In this document: one piece after another, positions 50,771 to 59,711 of the stretch
Numbering within the stretch: the stretch's first letter is position 1
Layout: each line of letters begins with the position of its first letter
Source of the DNA: Enterococcus saigonensis
GTDB lineage: Bacteria; Bacillota; Bacilli; Lactobacillales; Enterococcaceae
NCBI RefSeq assembly: GCF_011397115.1
Contig: NZ_AP022822.1
Span: forward strand, 377,001 to 441,000
Length of the DNA: 64,000 nt
Reading direction: 5' to 3'
Translations under genes and position numbers: made by a program
Notes under the pieces: model-generated
Told to the model about the DNA's origin: nothing
Database searches by the model: none
The model's input: the letters and a program-made list of their open reading frames with translations, nothing else

Positions 50771-52810
50771 ATGACAGAACAATTAAGACGGCAAAATAAA
50801 CAGAACAAGAAAAATTTCAAATTAATTTTTATCCTTATAGGCGCTCTTTTATTAGCAATAGCAGGTGGCTTATTGGCCTATCATAGCAAAACAAAAAATG
50901 AACAGAAACAAAGAGTTGCCCTTGTAAAAGAATTCACGCAATTTCTATCACAAGGAAAATATGATAGCCTTCCCAAGATATTTCTAGCAGATACAGCGCA
51001 ACGAAATGGTTATAGTGATAAAGAGATTACCGCAAAATATCAAAATATTTTCACAGCTATTGAAGTAAAAAATATCAAAATGGACAAATTGAAAATAGTA
51101 AAACAAAAAGAAGATAAGTATCAAGTATCTTATGAATTGTCTTTTTCAACAGCAATGGGGCAGTTGAAAAATTTAAAATATCAAACTTATTTAGCTTATG
51201 AAGAGGGAAAACCAAAGTTGGAATGGGGGCCAAATTTGATTTTTCCACAAATGAGCGGCAAAGATAAAGTCAGTATGACAGTCGATGAACCAATACGTGG
51301 CAAAATTTTGGATCGAAATAACCAGCCTTTAGCCGAAAATGGTCCCTTACAACAATTGGGCGTAGTTCCACAAGAATTAGGTGAGGGGGATAAAAAAGAA
51401 AAAAATATAAAAGCAATCGCTGAAACTTACGATTTAACAGAAAAACAAATCATTCAAGCAGTAGAACAAAGTTGGGTAAAACCAAATTATTTTGTACCGT
51501 TGAAAATTGTCGATGAAGTAAAAGGATTACCGACGGGTGCCAGTATTCAAGAAATTACAGGTCGCAAATATCCTTTAGGCGCAGCGGCAGCTCATTTAGT
51601 AGGATATTTAGGGAAAATTACTGCTGATGACTTAAAAAAGCATCCAGAATTAACCAGTGAAGGAGAAATTGGGCGTGCCGGTCTGGAAGCTGTTTACGAT
51701 GAAAAATTGCGTGGAAAAGCTGGTGGGAAATTAGCAATTACTGATGAGAAAGGTAATGAAAAAAATGTTTTACTCGAAACAAAGAAACAAGATGGTACGG
51801 CAATTCAAGTAACTATTGATAGTAGCTTGCAAGAATTAGCTTATAATGCTTTAGCAAAAAAAAGAGGTGCAACAGTTGTGAGTGCACCACATAATGGCGA
51901 GCTGCTTGCTTTAGTTAGTAGTCCTAGCTATGATCCTAATAAGATGACAAATGGAATTTCTCAAAAGGATTATGATACTTATGAAAAAGATGAGAAAAAG
52001 CCGTTTTTGAATCGGTTTTTAACAGGATATGCACCAGGATCGACTTTTAAAGCGATTACTGCGGCAATTGGATTAGATAATGCGAGTCTAAATCCGAATG
52101 AGAAACTAGCTATTAAGGGTTTAAAATGGCAGCAAGATACTTCATGGGGAAATTATTATGTGACACGAGTAGCTGATGTAGGGCAGGTAGATTTAAAAGC
52201 GGCGCTTGTTTATTCTGATAATATTTATATGGCACAAGAAACACTGAAAATGGGCGAAAAAGCTTTTCGAGCAGGCTTAAATAAATTTATTTTTGGTGAA
52301 AAATTGAATGTACCGCTGGCAATGAATCCAGCCCAAATTAGTAACGAAGAAAGTTTCAATTCCTCCATTTTACTAGCTGATACCGGTTATGGACAAGGTC
52401 AATTGTTAATTAATCCTATTCAACAAGCAACTATGTATTCTGTTTTTGCTAATAAAGGAACACTTGTTTATCCCAAACTCTTAACAGATGTAAAAGTAAG
52501 CAAAAAGGCAGATGTTGTCAAAGAAACTAGTGTAGATAGAATCAATGAGGATCTAAAAGCCGTTGTAAGTGATCCAAATGGCACCGCCCATAGTTTAAAT
52601 AGCTTGGGATATCCTTTAGCTGCTAAAACTGGTACGGCTGAAATAAAAGAAAAACAAGATGAAAGAGGACAACAGAACAGCTTTTTACTTGCATACGAAG
52701 GAGAAAATAGCGGTTATCTTTTTATCAGTATGTTGGAAGATCGTCAAGAAAATGAATCAGCAACACAATTGGCACCGAACGTTTTAGCCTATTTACATGA
52801 ACATTATTAA
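50771..52810 (+). CDS. pbp5: Low-affinity class B penicillin-binding protein, PBP5/PBP4 type
   Basis: A 679-residue monofunctional transpeptidase. N-terminal membrane anchor (about 17-37), a MecA-N/NTF2-like domain (about 45-160), the dimerisation domain, and the transpeptidase domain with Ser424-Thr-Phe-Lys427, Ser482-Asp-Asn484 and Lys619-Thr-Gly. The whole sequence follows Enterococcus faecium PBP5, with very close runs such as Ala-Gln-Ile-Ser-Asn-Glu-Glu-Ser-Phe-Asn. These enzymes take over wall cross-linking when beta-lactams block other PBPs and underlie intrinsic cephalosporin resistance in enterococci. In E. faecium pbp5 usually sits with psr and ftsW; here it stands after mnmA. Whether affinity is low in this strain cannot be read from sequence. 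Confidence 0.94.
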   Translation: MTEQLRRQNKQNKKNFKLIFILIGALLLAIAGGLLAYHSKTKNEQKQRVALVKEFTQFLSQGKYDSLPKIFLADTAQRNGYSDKEITAKYQNIFTAIEVKNIKMDKLKIVKQKEDKYQVSYELSFSTAMGQLKNLKYQTYLAYEEGKPKLEWGPNLIFPQMSGKDKVSMTVDEPIRGKILDRNNQPLAENGPLQQLGVVPQELGEGDKKEKNIKAIAETYDLTEKQIIQAVEQSWVKPNYFVPLKIVDEVKGLPTGASIQEITGRKYPLGAAAAHLVGYLGKITADDLKKHPELTSEGEIGRAGLEAVYDEKLRGKAGGKLAITDEKGNEKNVLLETKKQDGTAIQVTIDSSLQELAYNALAKKRGATVVSAPHNGELLALVSSPSYDPNKMTNGISQKDYDTYEKDEKKPFLNRFLTGYAPGSTFKAITAAIGLDNASLNPNEKLAIKGLKWQQDTSWGNYYVTRVADVGQVDLKAALVYSDNIYMAQETLKMGEKAFRAGLNKFIFGEKLNVPLAMNPAQISNEESFNSSILLADTGYGQGQLLINPIQQATMYSVFANKGTLVYPKLLTDVKVSKKADVVKETSVDRINEDLKAVVSDPNGTAHSLNSLGYPLAAKTGTAEIKEKQDERGQQNSFLLAYEGENSGYLFISMLEDRQENESATQLAPNVLAYLHEHY

Positions 52811-53033
52811 TTAGATAATAACGATCCAAGTATTTTACGTGCAAGATAAAGTATCAAAGAAATCGTTTCTTTATTTTTATGAAAAATTATTTCTTTATAA
52901 GAAGAAAATTCACAAGCTTAATCAAATTAAATAAAAATAATTATGGTTATTTAAGTTTGGTGCGAATTTCTTGTCATAGTCACGTTTCCTGAGTATGATT
53001 AGTGCAAATGGGGAATAAAAGGAGCAATAAATC
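52811..53033. other. Intergenic region pbp5 / DUF1033 gene
   Basis: A hairpin AAAGAAA-TCG-TTTCTTT at 52856-52872 with T-rich tail probably ends pbp5. The remainder is AT-rich and should hold the next promoter; none is clear. Confidence 0.55.
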
Positions 53034-53402
53034 ATGTATCAGGTTGTTATAATGTATGGGGATAATGAGCCTTGGTGGTTCTTTGAAAATTGGCAAACCG
53101 ATATCACAGAAGAATATACTTTTAGTGATTTAACAGCTGCCGAACAATTTTATGAGAATAAGTGGCTCGAATTAAGCCCACGTTTTTCACATTTGAAATC
53201 ACATCCAAATTATCAAGCTGCTTTTTGGAACGAAAGTGATGAACGTTGGTGTGAAGAATGTGATGATTACTTGCAGCAGTACACTGGTTTGGCATTATTG
53301 AAAGACTACAATGCCATAGTTGAAAAAAGTTCTAGCAAATTGTGCCAAACAATCAACGGTGAAGGCAAACTACGTGTTTGTAAACGTAAAGTTGCCAATT
53401 GA
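53034..53402 (+). CDS. DUF1033 family protein
   Basis: A 122-residue protein of the DUF1033 family. It carries the family's Met-Tyr-Gly-Asp-x-Glu-Pro-Trp-Trp-Phe-Phe motif near the start and Ala-Ala-Phe-Trp-Asn-Glu...Trp-Cys-Glu-Glu-Cys-Asp-Asp later. The Cys-x-x-Cys pair in an acidic, tryptophan-rich setting is distinctive. The Bacillus homologue ComN has been linked to late competence gene expression and division-site localisation; whether this one shares that is unknown. Confidence 0.85.
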   Translation: MYQVVIMYGDNEPWWFFENWQTDITEEYTFSDLTAAEQFYENKWLELSPRFSHLKSHPNYQAAFWNESDERWCEECDDYLQQYTGLALLKDYNAIVEKSSSKLCQTINGEGKLRVCKRKVAN

Positions 53403-53413
53403 ACATTATTTGT

Positions 53414-53451
53414 AGCTTGAATTAGCTGTGGTGGCTAGTTCAAGCTTTTTT
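53414..53451 (+). terminator. Terminator after DUF1033 gene
   Basis: AGCTTGAATTAGC (53414-53426) pairs with GCTAGTTCAAGCT (53434-53446), followed by T. Confidence 0.9.
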
Positions 53452-53655
53452 ATTAGCAGAAAAATACAATTTGAAAATTAATTTTGGAATTTAATTGTAG
53501 TTTGTAAGATTAGGTAATAGCAGTTTAGCTTTTTTCGGGGAGCTGTTATAATGAAAGGCACGCAATTAGCAAAAAAGGCGTCAAAAAAAATTCGCTTACA
53601 TCGCAAAAAGCGCTGTTATGAAAGTATTGCAATTAATTTTTATAAAGGAGCTAAT

Positions 53656-55740
53656 ATGGGGAAAAAATTAGTACTTACTGAAAAACCAAGTGTGGCCAAA
53701 GATTTTGCTAAAGTATTAGGAGCAAAGCCACAAGGAAAAGATTATTTTGAAAATGAGCAATACGTTATCACTTGGGCTTATGGTCATCTATTAACGTTAA
53801 AATTACCAGAAGATATTAAACAAGAGTGGAAAACTTGGAATATGGAAACATTACCTATGATTCCCAAACATATTGGCATTAAGCCACTACCTAAAACGAA
53901 TCGACAATTAAAACTAATTGGCAATTTAGCCAAACGTAAAGATATTATCGGTGGAATTATAGCTACAGATGGCGGACGTGAAGGAGAAGCTGTTGGGCGT
54001 TATATTTTTGAATGGATTCGCTTTAATAAGCCTTTGGAACGTTTATGGATTTCTTCGCAAACAACAAAAGCTGTGAAAGAGGGCTTTCAACAATTAAAGC
54101 CAGCAAAGCAATACGATAATTTATATCAATCTGCTGTGGCCAGAGGAAAAGCGGACTGGTTAGTTGGGTTAAACGTGACGCGGGCCTTAACTGTAAAATA
54201 TCACGATAGCTTAAGTGCAGGACGGGTTCAAACACCAACATTAGCTTTAGTAGCAAGAGCCCAAGAAAAATCAGAAAAATTTATTCCTCAAACGTATTAC
54301 ACAGTAGACTTACTTTACGGTGATGAAAAAGGACGTTTGCAGTTAAAAAATCCACAACAATTTCATGATCGTAACGAAGCGGAAACAGTTGTAGCAAAGT
54401 GGCAAAATCAAATCGGTAAAGTAACGGACGTTACACTAAAAGAAAAAGCACAATCTGCGCCATTACCATATGATTTAACAGAATTGCAGCGAGTAGCTAA
54501 TAATTTGTATCACTACTCAGCGAAAAAGACGTTATCGTTAGTTCAAAGTTTATATGAAACCCATAAAGTAGTCAGTTATCCGCGTACTGACTCAAAGTAT
54601 TTACCAAAAGATGTAGCAACAACTTTAAAAGAACGGTTGCAAGCACTAGCCCATGTCGATGTGCGAGCAAAAGAATATTTGAAAAACGGAGCCAAAGTGA
54701 AACAAAAAGCTGTTTTCAACGATAGCAAAGTGACCGATCACTATGCGTTAATTCCCACGGAAGAACGGCCACGTTTTGAAAAAATGTCTACTGATGAAAG
54801 TCGTATTTATCATCTTATTGTCGAACGATTTTTAGGTTTATTTGCTGAAGAATATATTACAGCCAACGTAAAGGCAGTGGTGACATTTGCTGGGGGTGAA
54901 TTTGTTTTTCGCCAAGAAAAAGTTTTACAAAGTGGTTGGCAAAAATCAAATGAAAAAGCTGTTGAAAAAGTAACGGATTGGGGGCAGGTTCAAAGTATTA
55001 AAGGTCAGTTTGCCATTAATAAGGAACTGACAGCGCCGCCTAAATTTGCGACAGAGGGAAGTTTGCTAGCGCAAATGGAAAAATACGCGCTGGGAACGCC
55101 AGCAACTCGTGCTGAAATTATTGAAAAGTTGTTAAAATCGGAATTGATGGAACGGCGTGGAAATGTCTTAGCAGTGACACCAAAAGGCAGACAATTGTTG
55201 AATTTAGTCAACGCTTCTTTAGTAAGTCCAGATTTAACGGCTAAATGGGAGAAGAGTTTAGAAAATATTGCTCAAGGCAAAGAATCTGCTAATACTTTTT
55301 TAAAAGGCATCGAAAAAGACACCGCTCGATTAGTGAGTGAAATTAAAAACTCACAAGAAACGTATAAAGACTATTCTCTTACAACTAAGATTTGTCCGGA
55401 ATGTGGTTCGCAATTGAAAGAACGCAACACCAAAGACGGAAAAATTTATCTTTGTTCCAATAACGAATGCAGCTATCGTCGAAGAAAAGAACCGAAACTT
55501 TCCAATCATCGTTGTCCACAATGTCATAAGAAAATGGAAATTTTAGATGGTAAAAATGGTGCTTTCTTCAAATGTAAATATTGCGGAATTACTGAAAAAA
55601 TTCCGGATAAGAAAACACGTAGCAAAAAAATGACCAAGCATGAAGAACGGAAATTACTTAAAAAGTACAGTCAAGAAGAAGAAGCGGCAGAAAGCCCGTT
55701 AGCTTTAGCATTGAAAGCTGCGATGAAACAAGAAGATTAA
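53656..55740 (+). CDS. topB: DNA topoisomerase III
   Basis: A 694-residue type IA topoisomerase that decatenates DNA. TOPRIM domain at the N-terminus (Thr-Glu-Lys-Pro-Ser-Val-Ala and Ala-Thr-Asp-Gly-Gly-Arg-Glu-Gly-Glu), catalytic Tyr in Ser-Tyr-Pro-Arg-Thr-Asp-Ser-Lys-Tyr, and a C-terminal tail with two Cys4-type zinc motifs (Cys-Pro-Glu-Cys and Cys-Pro-Gln-Cys), not always present in TopB. An in-frame extension from 53551 adds 35 basic residues, but the AAAGGAG at 53644-53650 marks the ATG at 53656 as the start. No conjugative or plasmid genes are near, so this is the chromosomal copy. Confidence 0.95.
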   Translation: MGKKLVLTEKPSVAKDFAKVLGAKPQGKDYFENEQYVITWAYGHLLTLKLPEDIKQEWKTWNMETLPMIPKHIGIKPLPKTNRQLKLIGNLAKRKDIIGGIIATDGGREGEAVGRYIFEWIRFNKPLERLWISSQTTKAVKEGFQQLKPAKQYDNLYQSAVARGKADWLVGLNVTRALTVKYHDSLSAGRVQTPTLALVARAQEKSEKFIPQTYYTVDLLYGDEKGRLQLKNPQQFHDRNEAETVVAKWQNQIGKVTDVTLKEKAQSAPLPYDLTELQRVANNLYHYSAKKTLSLVQSLYETHKVVSYPRTDSKYLPKDVATTLKERLQALAHVDVRAKEYLKNGAKVKQKAVFNDSKVTDHYALIPTEERPRFEKMSTDESRIYHLIVERFLGLFAEEYITANVKAVVTFAGGEFVFRQEKVLQSGWQKSNEKAVEKVTDWGQVQSIKGQFAINKELTAPPKFATEGSLLAQMEKYALGTPATRAEIIEKLLKSELMERRGNVLAVTPKGRQLLNLVNASLVSPDLTAKWEKSLENIAQGKESANTFLKGIEKDTARLVSEIKNSQETYKDYSLTTKICPECGSQLKERNTKDGKIYLCSNNECSYRRRKEPKLSNHRCPQCHKKMEILDGKNGAFFKCKYCGITEKIPDKKTRSKKMTKHEERKLLKKYSQEEEAAESPLALALKAAMKQED

Positions 55741-55745
55741 TACGA

Positions 55746-55792
55746 AACTAAAAAGAACGTGTCCCTTATTTTGGGACACGTTCTTTTTAGTT
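55746..55792. terminator. Bidirectional terminator between topB and uraA
   Basis: A perfect 20-bp stem (55746-55765 with 55773-55792), containing AAAAAG/CTTTTT at its base. Confidence 0.93.
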
Positions 55793-55824
55793 TAACCTCA
55801 CTTTTACGTGAGGCAAATTGATAT

Positions 55825-57099
55825 TTAGCGATCTGGTAAAACTAAATTTAAGAAAATACCGATTAAAGTTGATAATGCCATGGCCGATAAAGTAAACGTT
55901 CCGGCTTCAAACACGAGCCCGCCAATCCCAATTACTAAAATGCTTGAAGTAATCAATAAGTTTTTCTTTTTATCAAAATTGGTATTATTTTCGACCAAAA
56001 TTTTCAGTCCACTAGCAGCAATAACTCCGAATAAAACAAAGCTGATACCTGAAATTACAGGACCAGGAATGCTTAAAATTAGCGCACTTAATTTACCGAC
56101 AAAACCTAAAACAATAGCAAATACAGCTGCACCGCCAATAACAAAAACGCTGTGAACGCGAGTAATAGCTAGCACACCAATATTTTCACCATAACTTGTT
56201 ACTGGAGGCCCGCCGACAAACCCCGCTACGATTTGTGCTAAGCCATCCCCCATTAAAGTACGATCCATGCCAGGATCTTTAAAGAAATTACGTTTAGTTA
56301 ATTTGTTTAAAACCATTAAATGTCCGATATGCTCGGTCATTGTTACAAAGGCAATCGGTGCCATGGTAGTAATGGCATTTAAATATAATTTAGGCTGGTA
56401 TTGTACAAACATGACTTCAAAAGCGGGCAATTGAAACCAAGGAGCATCAATTACAGGTTGAAAATTAACAATACCAAAAGCTAAGGCAATGAAATAACCT
56501 GAAATAATACCTAGTAAAATGGGAATCAAACCTAAAAAACCTGTTAAAAACATATTGAAAATAATTGTTACAGCGAGAGTCAATAAAGCGACAGCAACAT
56601 ATTTGAAATCATAATTACCACTCGTGTTGTACATGGCATTGTTCGCGGCATTACTAGCTAATCCAAGACCAATAACCATGATAACTGGTCCTACAACAAT
56701 TGGTGGTAAAACTTTATCTAACCACGAAGTACCAATTTTTTTTATTACAAAAGAAACGATTAGATAAACCACACCTGTAGTCAACGCACCTTGGGCAATG
56801 GCGGGATAACCGTCTGTTTTCATTAACATTTGCATGGCAGCAATAAAAGCAAAGCTACTGCCGAGATAGGCAGGAATTTTGCCTTTCGTAACCGTTAAAT
56901 ACACCAATGTTCCAAGACCAGAGCTGACTAAAGCAATACTTGGATTAATTCCTACCAAGATTGGGACTAAAACTGTGGCACCAAACATAGTAAACAAGTG
57001 TTGTAAACTTAATCCGAACCAGTGAAAAGGTGCGGGACGATCGTGGATGTCTAAGACAACATCATCATTGTGAAAGTGAATATCATTTTTTTCTTCCAT
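55825..57099 (-). CDS. uraA: Uracil permease (NCS2 family)
   Basis: A 424-residue uracil:proton symporter with 14 predicted helices. Family motifs include Phe-Gly-Ala-Thr-Val-Leu-Val-Pro, Gly-Ser-Ser-Phe-Ala-Phe-Ile, the substrate Glu in Thr-Glu-His-Ile-Gly-His, and Gly-Gly-Pro-Pro-Val-Thr-Ser-Tyr-Gly-Glu-Asn. The start at 57099 follows GGAGG; an extension to 57171 would run across the terminator of the leader. A PyrR-binding leader controls it. Not part of a pyr operon here. Confidence 0.95.
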   Translation of the reverse strand: MEEKNDIHFHNDDVVLDIHDRPAPFHWFGLSLQHLFTMFGATVLVPILVGINPSIALVSSGLGTLVYLTVTKGKIPAYLGSSFAFIAAMQMLMKTDGYPAIAQGALTTGVVYLIVSFVIKKIGTSWLDKVLPPIVVGPVIMVIGLGLASNAANNAMYNTSGNYDFKYVAVALLTLAVTIIFNMFLTGFLGLIPILLGIISGYFIALAFGIVNFQPVIDAPWFQLPAFEVMFVQYQPKLYLNAITTMAPIAFVTMTEHIGHLMVLNKLTKRNFFKDPGMDRTLMGDGLAQIVAGFVGGPPVTSYGENIGVLAITRVHSVFVIGGAAVFAIVLGFVGKLSALILSIPGPVISGISFVLFGVIAASGLKILVENNTNFDKKKNLLITSSILVIGIGGLVFEAGTFTLSAMALSTLIGIFLNLVLPDR

Positions 57100-57123
57100 G
57101 AGAATCCTCCTATAAATTTTGAT

Positions 57124-57226
57124 ACAAAAAAATCCTACCCTTTTCGGCAGGAGGATCGTCAATGGATACAAAGGAGTAATGCTATCCCTTTGCTTTGCGA
57201 CGGACCCTTCTTAGCCTCTCTGGACT
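57124..57226 (-). promoter_or_regulatory. PyrR-dependent attenuator of uraA
   Basis: The minus-strand leader contains AGTCCAGAGAGGCT (57226-57213), the conserved PyrR-binding loop, and then a terminator with TCCTGCC/GGTAGGA stem and T-run (57155-57124) just before the uraA ribosome site. With UMP, PyrR binds and favours the terminator. The motif is known from pyr genes across Firmicutes. Confidence 0.9.
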
Positions 57227-57444
57227 ATGTTAAAGGATGTCTTGAAAAAATTTAACAGTTGTAACCATTAAAATAATTTTTCAGAGGTGAATTTTTTTGC
57301 TGATAAAAATATACACTACAAAAAGCCAGATAGCAAGGAGAATTCCACGAAAACTGTTAAGTACATATTAGAATAAATTAAAAAAAAAACTACTAAATTT
57401 AGGAACAAAATAATTGTCATTTTGTTGAATAGTGAAAACTAGCA
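57227..57444. other. Intergenic region uraA promoter / rpiR 3' end
   Basis: An AT-rich 218-bp region that must contain the uraA promoter. I see no confident promoter pair and no gene. Confidence 0.5.
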
Positions 57445-58203
57445 TCAAGAGTGCAAAAAGTTATCATAGTAATTTCTAAAAAGTGCATCTAATAATATAT
57501 GCAGTGTTGTAAACATATTATATTCAGCATTAGGATTGTTACTTAGTCTTGGGAGTTCAGAAGTCTGATAATAAAGGTTATTGACAGTTAGACTAGATAA
57601 ATGATTTTTAGTTAGTGGTGTAATGGAAATTATCTCTGTTCCTTTTAATAGGATTAAACGTGAAATTTCAGTGACTTCGGTATTTTCGCCACTAAAAGAG
57701 ACAACTATAACGAGGTCATTTGGGGTCACTTCTTCAGCAATCCAACGAAACTCAGTTATTGAAGGGACAGAAATTAGAAATACTCCTATAGTCATAAAAT
57801 TTCTAACTAATAATTCAGTTGCATTTCTTTCACCCCAATCTGTGCCGAAAACAAAGATCTTAGTTGCTTTTGCAATTAACTCGTTCATAGGTATCAAATT
57901 TGTTTCTGAAATTAAGCTAATTGTCTTATTTATATCATTTTGTAGTAAATCCCAACTTTCCATACTGATTTTTTCTTGTCGTTCGAGCTCTGACTTTAAA
58001 AAAAACTTCAATTCGTTAAATCCAGAAAATCCCAATTTTTTTGATAATCTGGTTACGCTAGCTGGACTAGTAAAGGTTACTTCTGCTAAATCCGCTGTTT
58101 GCATAGAAATCACCTTACTTTTAGCGGATAGAATATATTCAATTAGACTGTATTCAGTATTCGAAAAAGTTTTAATTTTATTGATTCTTTCTTCTAGTCT
58201 CAT
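57445..58203 (-). CDS. RpiR/MurR-family sugar-phosphate-sensing regulator
   Basis: A 252-residue regulator: N-terminal helix-turn-helix (about 1-75, with Ser-Pro-Ala-Ser-Val-Thr-Arg-Leu-Ser-Lys-Lys-Leu-Gly-Phe recognition helix) and a C-terminal SIS sugar-phosphate-binding domain (about 105-235). It is divergent from the GH4/PTS operon and so is its likely regulator, sensing a phosphorylated alpha-glucoside or glucose phosphate. The ATG at 58203 has AGG at suitable distance; an earlier ATG at 58215 has none. RpiR proteins can activate or repress. Confidence 0.9.
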   Translation of the reverse strand: MRLEERINKIKTFSNTEYSLIEYILSAKSKVISMQTADLAEVTFTSPASVTRLSKKLGFSGFNELKFFLKSELERQEKISMESWDLLQNDINKTISLISETNLIPMNELIAKATKIFVFGTDWGERNATELLVRNFMTIGVFLISVPSITEFRWIAEEVTPNDLVIVVSFSGENTEVTEISRLILLKGTEIISITPLTKNHLSSLTVNNLYYQTSELPRLSNNPNAEYNMFTTLHILLDALFRNYYDNFLHS

Positions 58204-58227
58204 CTTTGACCTCATGATATTAATTTG

Positions 58228-58241
58228 TGAAATGAATTTCG
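58228..58241. promoter_or_regulatory. Candidate RpiR operator
   Basis: TGAAAT-GA-ATTTCG is a near-perfect inverted repeat in the divergent promoter region; GAAAT recurs at 58253 and 58273. Binding is inferred from position. Confidence 0.35.
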
Positions 58242-58271
58242 CGTTATAAAATAGAAATCATAAAATGCAAA

Positions 58272-58285
58272 CGAAATCGCTTTCA
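58272..58285. promoter_or_regulatory. cre site upstream of the GH4 operon
   Basis: CGAAATCGCTTTCA matches 13 of 14 positions of the CcpA cre consensus. It lies about 35 bp before the TATAAT (58318-58323), consistent with carbon catabolite control of the operon. Confidence 0.7.
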
Positions 58286-58357
58286 TTAAAATAGATATTT
58301 TTTCTTTTCTATTTAATTATAATGTGAGTATAACATAAAGAAAGTCGAGTGATAGTT

Positions 58358-59692
58358 ATGAAAATGAATAATTTGAAAGTTGTAATCGCAGGTGGCGGGA
58401 GTACGTACACACCTGGAATTGTTCAAGCAATGATTAATAGTAGAGATAAATTCAATTTTACATCGATTACATTATACGATATTGATGAAATACGTAATGA
58501 TGATATGTATCAGATCATTGACTATATGTTAAAAAAAGAAGCCCTTGAAAAAAAAGTCACCCTATCCCAGACCACAGACCCTAAGTTAGCCTTTATAAAA
58601 TCTGACTTTATATTTTCTCAAATACGTGTAGGCGGTATGGAAATGAGAGAAATCGACGAAAAAATTCCACTTAGTCATGGTTTGGTTGGGCAGGAAACGT
58701 GTGGACTCGGTGGTTTTTCTTATGGATTACGCTCGATTAAAGGATTGTTGGAAATTGTGTCCTATGTGGATCAATATGCTCCCGATGCTTGGTTATTAAA
58801 CTATACAAATCCGGAAACATTAGTTTCAGAAGCAGTTCGTAGAGCATTTCCACATGTAAAAATGTTGAATGCGTGTGACATGACAATTTCGATTGAGGAA
58901 ACAGTCGCAATTAATTATGGTTATGACCGTAAAAATTGGATTCCGACATATTATGGACTAAACCATTTTGGATGGTATACATCAATTTATGATAAATCTT
59001 TAGATCGTGACGTTATGCCAGAAATTATTGAAAAATTGAATGCAGATGGATTACAAGTTGCTGATTTTAATTCAGGTGATAAGACGTGGCAAGAAGCATG
59101 GGATATGCTGTGTGTCATGACAAAAAATTTTCCGGATTTTCTACCAAATAATTACTTAGAGTATTATCTATATTCAAATGAAGTTGTAGAAAAATCCAAT
59201 CCCAAGTATACCCGTGCAAATATGGTTATGGATGGACGAGAAAAGCGTACCAAAGAAATGTCAAGAAAAATTAGAGAAAAAGTAGATGGAGATATTTTGG
59301 ATTTTAATTTTGGTGAACATGGTCAATATATTGTTGATATGGCTGTATCAATATTGAATGATAAGCATGACCGATTTATGCTTATTGTTCCCAATATGGG
59401 GGCTATTCCCAATTTGCGTAGTGATGCAATGGTGGAAATTCCTGCTTATGTTGGTAGAACAGGTGCTGAACCAATCTCTTTAAGATTTGAGATTAATGAC
59501 TTTCATAAAGGTTTAATGGAGGCACAAAATGCAGCTGAAAAACTATTAGTTGATGCGTATTTTGAAAACTCTTACCAAAAAGCTTTACAAGCTTTTACCT
59601 TGAATCAAACTGTACCATCTGCAAAAGTTGCAAAAGTTGTCTTAGATGAATTAATTGAAGCAAATGGAGATTTTTGGCCGGAGTTAAATTGA
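58358..59692 (+). CDS. 6-phospho-alpha-glucosidase, GH4
   Basis: A 444-residue NAD and Mn-dependent GH4 enzyme, which splits maltose 6-phosphate and related phosphorylated alpha-glucosides. Motifs: NAD-binding Ile-Ala-Gly-Gly-Gly-Ser-Thr-Tyr-Thr-Pro, metal Cys in Asn-Ala-Cys-Asp-Met, Tyr-Gly-Leu-Asn-His-Phe-Gly-Trp-Tyr-Thr and Val-Gly-Gln-Glu-Thr-Cys-Gly. The sequence follows GlvA/MalH along its length, so alpha-specificity is preferred over 6-phospho-beta-glucosidase. The ATG at 58358 is chosen over GTG 58349 by the GAGTGA spacing. The PTS gene follows after 19 bp. Confidence 0.93.
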   Translation: MKMNNLKVVIAGGGSTYTPGIVQAMINSRDKFNFTSITLYDIDEIRNDDMYQIIDYMLKKEALEKKVTLSQTTDPKLAFIKSDFIFSQIRVGGMEMREIDEKIPLSHGLVGQETCGLGGFSYGLRSIKGLLEIVSYVDQYAPDAWLLNYTNPETLVSEAVRRAFPHVKMLNACDMTISIEETVAINYGYDRKNWIPTYYGLNHFGWYTSIYDKSLDRDVMPEIIEKLNADGLQVADFNSGDKTWQEAWDMLCVMTKNFPDFLPNNYLEYYLYSNEVVEKSNPKYTRANMVMDGREKRTKEMSRKIREKVDGDILDFNFGEHGQYIVDMAVSILNDKHDRFMLIVPNMGAIPNLRSDAMVEIPAYVGRTGAEPISLRFEINDFHKGLMEAQNAAEKLLVDAYFENSYQKALQAFTLNQTVPSAKVAKVVLDELIEANGDFWPELN

Positions 59693-59711
59693 AAATAGGA
59701 GGATTTTTACT

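Noticed and set aside
53551..53655. N-terminal extension of topB
   Set aside because: The basic 35-residue extension is not part of topoisomerase III, and a strong ribosome site marks the ATG at 53656.
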